Notes under the pieces: model-generated
What the model was told of the DNA's origin: nothing
Database searches by the model: none
What the model saw: only the letters and a program-made list of their open reading frames with translations
Shown here: positions 1 to 5,559 of the stretch, piece after piece
How positions within the stretch are numbered: position 1 is the stretch's first letter
Layout: every line of letters starts with the position of its first letter
Position numbers and translations under genes: made by a program
Origin: Pseudomonadota bacterium
GTDB lineage: Bacteria; Pseudomonadota; Gammaproteobacteria; Burkholderiales; Rhodocyclaceae
Direction: 5' to 3'
NCBI GenBank assembly: GCA_021811225.1
Contig: JAJZPJ010000172.1
Span: 1-5,559, forward strand
DNA length: 5,559 nucleotides

Positions 1-239
1 ACTTGCCCGCCCGCGACTTCGACCGGCAGCTCCACGAGAGCCTGGGATTATGCGTGTTTGCGCTCGCCGCGATGCGCACACTGTGGCGGATGGTCGACGA
101 GCGTCCGGAGCCGCCGGCGTATTCGCGCTGGATGGGCATTGCGGCGAGCGCCGTGCAAGGAGCGCTCTACCATCACCTCGTCCTCAAGGACGGCGTCCTC
201 TTCTCGATGCTGCCGCGCCGGTTTCCCCGGCAAGGGTAA
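1..239 (+). CDS. Cytochrome b561-like membrane protein, partial at the left edge and apparently lacking its middle part
   Basis: The frame is open to the left edge, so the true start and first membrane segment are outside the window; the TTG at position 3 need not be the start. Residues are numbered from that TTG. Residues 10-32 (LHESLGLCVFALAAMRTLWR) match the second helix of bacterial cytochrome b561 proteins, di-haem quinone:acceptor electron-transfer proteins of the inner membrane; His11 is the likely haem ligand. PEPP and an AASAVQGALY segment follow, typical of the run into the third helix. The next residues, HHLVLKDGVLFSMLPRR (57-73), instead resemble the extreme C-terminal tail of the family. 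The third and fourth helices, with the other two haem-ligand histidines, appear to be missing. This suggests an in-frame internal deletion and a protein probably unable to bind both haems. Family assignment is from remembered motifs. It ends in TAA, 68 bases before the next gene. Confidence 0.72.
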   Translation, partial: LPARDFDRQLHESLGLCVFALAAMRTLWRMVDERPEPPAYSRWMGIAASAVQGALYHHLVLKDGVLFSMLPRRFPRQG

Positions 240-248
240 TTTAAGGAA

Positions 249-276
249 TTTCGAAACGCCGGCGCCCGTTTATAAT
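249..276 (+). promoter_or_regulatory. Probable sigma-70 promoter for the acyl-CoA synthetase gene
   Basis: A perfect TATAAT -10 box lies at 271-276 in an otherwise GC-rich gap. The best -35 candidate is TTTCGA at 249-254, a weak match to TTGACA, with 16-base spacing. Transcription would start near 282-284 and leave a leader of about 25 bases before the ATG at 308. That leader carries AAGG at 302-305, a ribosome binding site only two bases from the start codon, which is closer than usual. The weak -35 could mean that an activator helps, or only that the promoter is modest. No clear operator is visible. Confidence 0.6.
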
Positions 277-307
277 CGGCCCTGGCTAACTCCGCGGGAT
301 CAAGGTC

Positions 308-1996
308 ATGACGAACATCAGTTACGTGCATGGAGCATCGGCCGAGCCTTTGATCGGCAGCACCATAGGCGCCTATTTCGACGCCGTCTGCGCCCGTCAC
401 GCCGGAGGCGAGGCGCTGGTGGTGTCCCACCAGGGGGCGCGGCTGAGCTATGCCGCCTTGCGCGACGAGGTGGACCGCCTGGCGTGCGGACTGATCCGCC
501 TCGGCCTGCAGTCGGGCGACCGGGTCGGCATCTGGTCGCAGAACAATCTGGAATGGGTGCTGACCCAGTTCGCCACCGCCAAGGCCGGCCTGGTCATGGT
601 CAACATCAACCCGGCCTATCGCCGCGCCGAACTGGAATACGCGCTGAACAAGGTCGGCTGCCGCGCCTTGATCCTGGCGCCGAGCTTCAAGGCCAGCAAC
701 TATCTGGAAATCATCAGCGATCTCGCGCCCGAGCTCGCGCGCAGCACTCCCGGGCGCCTGCGCAGCAGCCGCCTGCCGCAACTGGAGATGGTGATCCGCC
801 TGGGCGAGGAAGTGAGCGCGGGGATGTTCAATTTCGATTCCCTGCGCACTCCTGCCAGCGCCGCCGAGCTGGAGGCGCTTCAGGCGCGCGGGGCGCTGCT
901 GCAGTTCGACGATCCGATCAACATCCAGTTTACTTCGGGTACCACCGGCGCGCCCAAGGGCGCGACCTTGTCGCACCACAACATCCTCAACAACGGCTAT
1001 TTCATCGGCGAGGCGATGCGTCTGACGTCTGCGGACCGGCTGTGCATACCGGTGCCGCTGTATCACTGCTTCGGCATGGTGCTGGGCAATCTCGCTTGTC
1101 TCACCCATGGGGCGGCCATGATCTTCCCGGGCGAGGGCTTCGATCCGCTGGCGACCCTGCAGACGGTGGAGGCCGAGCGCTGCACCGGCCTGCACGGCGT
1201 GCCGACGATGTTCATCAGTATGCTCGACCACCCCGAGTTTGCGCGCTTCGACCTGTCGCGGCTGCGCACCGGCATCATGGCCGGCAGTCCCTGCCCGGTG
1301 GAGGTGATGAAGCGCGTCGTCGCCCAGATGCACATGGCCGAGGTGACCATCGCCTACGGCATGACCGAGACCTCGCCGGTGTCCTTCCAGAGCTCGACCG
1401 ATGATCCGCTCGAACTGCGGGTGTCGACCGTCGGCCGCATCCAGCCGCACGTCGAGGTGAAGATCGTCGACAGCGAGGGGCGCATCGTGCCCCGGGGCGC
1501 CACCGGCGAACTGCTGACGCGCGGCTACTCGGTGATGCTGGGCTACTGGGGCGACGAGGCGCGGACGCGCGAGGCCATCGACGTCGCCGGCTGGATGCAC
1601 ACCGGGGATCTGGCGACCCTGGACGCTGCCGGCTACTGCAACATCGTCGGCCGCTTGAAGGACATGGTGATCCGCGGCGGCGAGAACGTCTATCCGCGCG
1701 AGATCGAGGAGTTCCTCTATCGCCATCCCAAGGTGCAGGATGTGCAGGTGGTCGGCGTGCCCGACCCGAAATACGGCGAGGAACTCTGCGCCTGCATCAT
1801 CGTTCGGGCCGGCGAGAAGCTGAGCGAACAGGAGGTTCGCGACTTCTGCACAGGGCAGATCGCCCACTACAAGATCCCGCGCTACATCCGCCTCGTCGAC
1901 AGTTTTCCGATGACCATCACGGGCAAGATCCAGAAGTATTTGATGCGCGACCAGATGAAGCGCGAACTGGGTCTGAGCGAAGAAAAGACCGCCTAG
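308..1996 (+). CDS. AMP-forming acyl-CoA synthetase (fatty or carboxylic acid-CoA ligase, ACSF2/FadD-like)
   Basis: This enzyme of the ANL adenylating superfamily activates a carboxylic acid with ATP to an acyl-adenylate and then transfers the acyl group to coenzyme A. It is probably cytoplasmic. All core motifs are present: the phosphate-binding loop TSGTTGAPKG (209-218), the adenine-site motif YGMTE (350-354), HTGD with ribose-binding Asp434, the hinge GRLKD (448-452), RGGENVYPREIEE (456-468) and the C-terminal catalytic lysine Lys540 in ITGKIQK. The large N-terminal domain spans about 20-448 and the mobile C-terminal domain 452-555. The length of 562 aa is normal for the family. The ATG at 308 fits the usual N-terminus and follows the promoter closely. 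The overall style resembles medium-chain ACSF2-type and bacterial FadD-like ligases; the acid substrate cannot be read from sequence alone. It appears monocistronic within the window, with a convergent gene downstream. No damage is seen. Confidence 0.95.
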   Translation: MTNISYVHGASAEPLIGSTIGAYFDAVCARHAGGEALVVSHQGARLSYAALRDEVDRLACGLIRLGLQSGDRVGIWSQNNLEWVLTQFATAKAGLVMVNINPAYRRAELEYALNKVGCRALILAPSFKASNYLEIISDLAPELARSTPGRLRSSRLPQLEMVIRLGEEVSAGMFNFDSLRTPASAAELEALQARGALLQFDDPINIQFTSGTTGAPKGATLSHHNILNNGYFIGEAMRLTSADRLCIPVPLYHCFGMVLGNLACLTHGAAMIFPGEGFDPLATLQTVEAERCTGLHGVPTMFISMLDHPEFARFDLSRLRTGIMAGSPCPVEVMKRVVAQMHMAEVTIAYGMTETSPVSFQSSTDDPLELRVSTVGRIQPHVEVKIVDSEGRIVPRGATGELLTRGYSVMLGYWGDEARTREAIDVAGWMHTGDLATLDAAGYCNIVGRLKDMVIRGGENVYPREIEEFLYRHPKVQDVQVVGVPDPKYGEELCACIIVRAGEKLSEQEVRDFCTGQIAHYKIPRYIRLVDSFPMTITGKIQKYLMRDQMKRELGLSEEKTA

Positions 1997-2009
1997 CCCG
2001 GTGTCCCGA

Positions 2010-2031
2010 CCCGGCGCGAATCAGCGCCGGG
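2010..2031. terminator. GC-rich hairpin between convergent genes, possible bidirectional terminator
   Basis: CCCGGCGC (2010-2017) and GCGCCGGG (2024-2031) form a perfect 8-bp stem with a 6-base loop. It starts 13 bases after the stop of the acyl-CoA synthetase gene. It overlaps the end of the reverse-strand helicase gene, whose stop codon (2021-2023) sits in the loop. Neither strand has a T-tract after the stem, so it is not a classical intrinsic terminator. It may act as a pause site, an RNA 3'-end stabiliser or a Rho-assisted terminator for both transcripts. Confidence 0.45.
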
Positions 2032-5000
2032 CGCTCGGCAGGCGCAGCTCGCACCTGCGGTCGTGACCGACGAAGTACACCGCAGCTCTCACCTCGAGCG
2101 GATCGGACGCGAACAGCGTGCGATAGCGCTCGAGCTGCTCCCGGTAAGCCTCCATCCTTTCGTTCAGGAAGCGCTCCAGATCATCTCCGTTATGGCGCGT
2201 CGTCTTGTAGTCGATGATCCATCGCACCCCGTCTGCCACGAAGGTCCGGTCCACGACATGCGCGCGCATCGTTCCGTCGTCGCTGCTGGTGATCGGCACT
2301 TCGCAGCCGGCGGATTCGTGGGGTCCCAGAATCCACCGACCCGTCTCTGAGTTCAGGGCCGTGATCAGGTCGTGGCGCACCTCGGCCGCCGCCCTCGCGC
2401 TGTCATCCTGGCCATGGCCTCGCTGCACGAACCATTGGACGAACCGGCCCGTCAGCCCGTCCACCCGAGGCGCCGGCCAGGCATCCAGGCCGTCGCTGGC
2501 GATCAGTTCCAGATAGCGATGCACCAGGGTGCCGATGTCGGCTTCGATGCTGCCCGCGGCATCGTCCGCACGGCCGCTCTCGTCCTCATCCGCTTCGGCG
2601 ATCGCCGTCCGGACGTTCAGCGCCTCGGGCAATGCGGGATGGATGAGGCGAATCAGCTTGGGAACGAAGCTGGCGCCGTCTATTCCGGCGACGACGTCCC
2701 GGCCGGAGCCCTCGCGCTGCTTTTGCGCCTGCGCGGCGGCCTCGAACTCGGCCCGCACCGCCCCCCAGAGCAGGCTCAGCAAGCAGCCCTTGCCTGGCGC
2801 CTTCAGCGTACCCCCCTCTGCTCGGGCGTCGGGCTTGGCGATGCCCAACAGGTGCAGCTGGCGTATCGCCCGGGTGGCGGCGACATAGAGCACGCGCTGC
2901 CCCTCGTTGTCCGAACGGATCTTCTCGAACTCGCGCAGATATTCGTACTTGCCGGGCGCCGCATCATGGCCGACCTTGCCCGAAGGGATGGGGGCGACCA
3001 GCATGCGCTCTTCGCCGTCGTCCATCAGCACCTCGTCCCAGACCAGCAGATTTTTCCCGTCGGCGGGCGATGCCTTGTGCAGACCGGGCAGGATGACGAC
3101 GTCGAATTCCAGACCCTTGGACTTGTGGATGGTCATGATCTGGATGGCCGACGCGCCCGCCGCCGGGTCCGGGGCGGCGAAGAGCTTGTCCATCTCCGCG
3201 CCCAGCCGCGCGACGTCGAGCTGGCCCCGCTCTTCCAGGGCGTCGAGCAGCTTGAAGTATGCCCGTACATCCAGCGCTTCGCCCTCTCCCGACAGGCACG
3301 AGGGGCCGCCGAGGCATTGCCAGACGCCTTCCACCCAGCGCCGGGGGCGCTGCCGGCCCTGATGCCTGAAGGCTTCGGAGAGAACGGCGCGGACATGGGT
3401 TAGCCGCTGCTGGCCGTCCGGACTCAGCGTCCCGATGCGGCGCTCGTCCTGCAGCAGTTGCCAGATCGTGCGCTCGTGGTCGTCGGCCGCCAGCTTGTGC
3501 AGATCCTCCAGCAACAGGCCGCACCAGGGCGCGCGCAGGATGGCGAGCCAATTCACCCGGTCGGCCCGGTGATGGAGCGCGCGGGTCAGGGCGGCCAGGT
3601 CCTGGATGGCCTGGCGATCGCTCAGGGCCTCGATTTCCACCGCCTGGTAGGGCAGATCCCGGCCGACCCGCCGCAATTCGGTGACCAGGGCGTCGAGGTG
3701 GCTGCGCGCGCGGACCAGGACGGCGATGCTCGCCGCCGGATCTTCCTGCCGGGCCTGGCGGATCAGCGCGATGATACGCTCGGCCTGCCTTTGCTCGGCC
3801 GGATCCAGCGACGCCGCTTCGTTTTCGAGCTCATCCTGGCCCTGGGCAATGATCGGGTGGATCCTGACCGCCGCGCCGGGATGGCTGCCCTTGGTGGCGG
3901 CGGCGGGGGAGAATCTGACCGAGCCCTGGCGCTGGTTGTCGCCGCCGAGGAAGACCGAAGGGAAGGTCCGATTGACCCAGTCCACGATTTCGGCATGAGA
4001 GCGATTGTTGCGGTGGAGCTGCAGCGCTCTGAGCGGCAGCTGGCCGATGCCCCGCTCCCGCACGCGCAGGAACAAGCCCACGTCGGCTTTGCGGAAGCGG
4101 TAGATGGATTGCATGGGGTCGCCCACCAGAAAGAGCGTGCGGCCATCATTGGGCTGCCAGCCGGCGGTGAGCCTCTCCAGGATTGCGACCTGCGTCGGGC
4201 TGGTGTCCTGAAACTCGTCCACCAGCAGGTGGCTGATGCGGTAGTCCAGTTGCAATTGCAGGTCGGTGGGCGCCTGATCGGTCCCGAGGGCCTGCAGGGC
4301 ATTCTGGGCCACCTGCGTGAAATCCACTTGCCGTTCTTCCTTGAATACCAGCCAAAGCTGGCCGGCGGCGATCCTGAGCAGGGTGACCAGATCTCCGATC
4401 AGCCGCCATTCTTCCTCGTCGTAGCGCGGACAAGGCAGTTTGCGGATGCGCGCCAGGGCGGCCGCGACGCCGTCGTCGCGCAGGGCATCCAGGCAGGACT
4501 TGAGCGACTGGGCCAGGGGCTTCGCGTCCTTTTCGCCGAAGCCCAGGCCGTTCGGATGCCTGGCCCGGATCTCGCCGTCGGCGGTCAGCATCATTTCCAG
4601 CAATCCGCGCCATTGCGCCAGTTCCGCCAGCTCGCCCCGCAAGGGCTCGGTCCATTTATCCAGAGTGAGGAGGGGCTTCAGGTTCTCCGGGAGTTCGCCG
4701 CGCTCATGGGCAAGGCGCGCCTGGACTGCGGCATAGCGGACCGCGGGCATGATTCCGGCCTGCAAAGACGGCGGCAAGGCCCGTGCGATGATGGCCAGTT
4801 CCTCGGCCACCAGCGCGCCCAGGGCCTCCTGGGCGGTGCGGATGTCGGTGTGGTCGTCATGTCCGTAGGCATGTCCCAGCCATTGGTCGCGACTGGCGAG
4901 CATGGACTCCAGCAGCGACTGCAAACGGCTCCCGTCATTGTCGAAATATTCCAATACCCGGGAAATGATTTCACCCGTCCCGCCTTCTTCTTCCAGCATG

Positions 5001-5518
5001 TCCAGGGTGTTGCGGGCGGCCTGGCGGTAATGGAGTTCATTGTCGCTGCTGATCGCGGGCTGGCTGCCGAAGCGGGAGAGCAGGGGCATCTGTCGCGCCA
5101 GCCTGCCGCAGAGGGCGTCGAGCGTGGTGATTTGCAGTCGTCCGGGCTGCAGCAGCAGGCCCCATTGCCGCTCGGCGTCGACGGCCAGCACCCTTTTGCC
5201 GAGGTCGAAGGTGATCTGCCGGTGGGGCTTGTCGTCGCCGGGGCGCTGGCCGCCTGCCAGCGCCAGGCTCTCGAAAATCCGGGTGCGCATTTCGGCGGCG
5301 GCCTTGTTGGTGAAGGTCAGGGCGATGATCTCTTCCGGGTCCCCGACCGTCGCCAGCAGCGCCAGGTAGCGCTGGGTCAGCAGTTCCGTCTTGCCGGCGC
5401 CGGCCGGCGCTTCGATGATGAAGGAAGCCCCGGGGTCGATGGCCAGGCTGCGATTTTCGGCATCCAGGGCCAGCAGGTCGGGGGAAGTCGTCGGGGTCGG
5501 CGGCATCGGCGGTTTCAA
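2021..5518 (-). CDS. AddA/RecB-type ATP-dependent helicase-nuclease (UvrD-like helicase with C-terminal PD-(D/E)XK nuclease)
   Basis: This is the likely motor and nuclease subunit that unwinds and resects double-strand breaks to prepare ends for RecA. Superfamily 1A helicase motifs run in order: Walker A EAPAGAGKTELL (36-47, Lys43), motif Ia ALTFTNKAAAEMR (66-78), Walker B LLVDEFQDTS (431-440), motif III LVGDPMQSIYRFRKAD (464-479), motif IV LHRNNRS (501-507), motif V TIHKSKGLEFDVVILPG (796-812) and motif VI QRVLYVAATRA (874-884). The C-terminal RecB-family nuclease has GTLVHRYLE (His1000), Asp1090, IIDYKT (Asp1103, Lys1105) and QLERY (1128-1132), so it looks catalytically intact. The nuclease domain has only two cysteines, so an iron-sulfur cluster is unlikely. 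One chain with helicase plus nuclease and UvrD-like motif Ia fits AddA better than classical RecB. The start is uncertain: TTG at 5518 overlaps the upstream stop, while ATG at 5506 (Met5) is the alternative. Neither has a strong ribosome binding site. The usual partner AddB would lie upstream, beyond the right edge. Confidence 0.93.
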   Translation of the reverse strand: MKPPMPPTPTTSPDLLALDAENRSLAIDPGASFIIEAPAGAGKTELLTQRYLALLATVGDPEEIIALTFTNKAAAEMRTRIFESLALAGGQRPGDDKPHRQITFDLGKRVLAVDAERQWGLLLQPGRLQITTLDALCGRLARQMPLLSRFGSQPAISSDNELHYRQAARNTLDMLEEEGGTGEIISRVLEYFDNDGSRLQSLLESMLASRDQWLGHAYGHDDHTDIRTAQEALGALVAEELAIIARALPPSLQAGIMPAVRYAAVQARLAHERGELPENLKPLLTLDKWTEPLRGELAELAQWRGLLEMMLTADGEIRARHPNGLGFGEKDAKPLAQSLKSCLDALRDDGVAAALARIRKLPCPRYDEEEWRLIGDLVTLLRIAAGQLWLVFKEERQVDFTQVAQNALQALGTDQAPTDLQLQLDYRISHLLVDEFQDTSPTQVAILERLTAGWQPNDGRTLFLVGDPMQSIYRFRKADVGLFLRVRERGIGQLPLRALQLHRNNRSHAEIVDWVNRTFPSVFLGGDNQRQGSVRFSPAAATKGSHPGAAVRIHPIIAQGQDELENEAASLDPAEQRQAERIIALIRQARQEDPAASIAVLVRARSHLDALVTELRRVGRDLPYQAVEIEALSDRQAIQDLAALTRALHHRADRVNWLAILRAPWCGLLLEDLHKLAADDHERTIWQLLQDERRIGTLSPDGQQRLTHVRAVLSEAFRHQGRQRPRRWVEGVWQCLGGPSCLSGEGEALDVRAYFKLLDALEERGQLDVARLGAEMDKLFAAPDPAAGASAIQIMTIHKSKGLEFDVVILPGLHKASPADGKNLLVWDEVLMDDGEERMLVAPIPSGKVGHDAAPGKYEYLREFEKIRSDNEGQRVLYVAATRAIRQLHLLGIAKPDARAEGGTLKAPGKGCLLSLLWGAVRAEFEAAAQAQKQREGSGRDVVAGIDGASFVPKLIRLIHPALPEALNVRTAIAEADEDESGRADDAAGSIEADIGTLVHRYLELIASDGLDAWPAPRVDGLTGRFVQWFVQRGHGQDDSARAAAEVRHDLITALNSETGRWILGPHESAGCEVPITSSDDGTMRAHVVDRTFVADGVRWIIDYKTTRHNGDDLERFLNERMEAYREQLERYRTLFASDPLEVRAAVYFVGHDRRCELRLPSARR

Positions 5519-5559
5519 TTCTCGGGAAGCGTTGCGTTTTCCAATTGCATTCTCCGTTC
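5515..5559 (-). CDS. C-terminal end of an upstream reverse-strand gene, possibly the AddB-like nuclease partner
   Basis: Reading leftward from the right edge, one reverse frame gives ERRMQLENATLPEN and then TGA at 5517-5515. The TGA overlaps the TTG at 5518-5516 as TTGA, an arrangement typical of translationally coupled genes. Only 14 residues are visible, so the protein cannot be identified from its own sequence. The partner assignment is inferred only from the usual placement of an AddB-like PD-(D/E)XK protein directly before the AddA-like gene. The helicase frame itself is also open to the edge, so the alternative is that this frame is not coding and the helicase starts farther upstream. 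Confidence 0.45.
   Translation of the reverse strand, partial: ERRMQLENATLPEN

Noticed and set aside
257..264. CGCCGGCG palindrome between the -35 and -10 regions as a possible operator
   Set aside because: It is only eight bases of G and C, a length that occurs by chance many times in DNA of this composition, and no second copy is nearby.
58..1404. A 448-codon forward frame overlapping the cytochrome and synthetase genes
   Set aside because: The Arg-rich, repetitive composition is typical of an out-of-frame reading of GC-rich coding sequence. It crosses the promoter region and overlaps two better-supported frames.
173..1867. A 564-codon open frame on the reverse strand opposite the acyl-CoA synthetase gene
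   Set aside because: Its protein is low in complexity, rich in His, Arg, Ala and Gly, with no recognisable motif. It lies antisense to a gene with every family motif intact. Long antisense open frames are expected in GC-rich coding DNA.
2372..3403. A 343-codon forward frame opposite the helicase-nuclease gene
   Set aside because: It is antisense to motifs V and VI and to part of the nuclease domain. The protein has no coherent fold or motif and is best explained as a shadow of the reverse-strand codons.
5393..5411. GCCGGCGCCGGCCGGCGC repeat-like run near the right end
   Set aside because: It encodes the Ala-Pro-Ala-Gly-Ala-Gly of the Walker A loop on the reverse strand, so codon choice for Gly and Ala explains it.

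Overview
The window is GC-rich bacterial chromosomal DNA, with strong G/C preference at third codon positions. The gene set and protein style look most like a betaproteobacterium (for example Rhodocyclales or relatives), but this is an impression from the sequence and not a database result. There are no tRNA or rRNA genes, insertion sequences, CRISPR arrays or long repeats that I can see.

Layout: (1) At the left edge is the 3' end of a forward-strand cytochrome b561-like gene. Its preserved part joins the family's N-terminal half directly to its C-terminal tail, as if the middle had been deleted in frame. (2) A 68-base gap holds a consensus TATAAT -10 box. (3) Next is a complete forward gene for an AMP-forming acyl-CoA synthetase (562 aa) with all core motifs intact. 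(4) A 24-base convergent gap and the end of the next gene form a GC-rich hairpin. (5) A long reverse-strand gene (about 1165 aa) encodes an AddA/RecB-type helicase-nuclease, with UvrD-like helicase motifs and an intact C-terminal RecB-family nuclease domain. (6) At the right edge, the last codons of another reverse-strand reading frame end in a TGA that overlaps the proposed TTG start of the helicase gene. This suggests a two-gene operon, and the upstream partner is probably the AddB-like subunit.

The left and right halves are functionally separate: fatty or carboxylic acid activation on the forward strand, and double-strand-break end processing on the reverse strand. They converge at the hairpin near 2010-2031. 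Nothing here looks like a wholly new system. The points most worth a second look are the apparently internally deleted cytochrome b561 and the overlapping non-ATG start of the helicase-nuclease.
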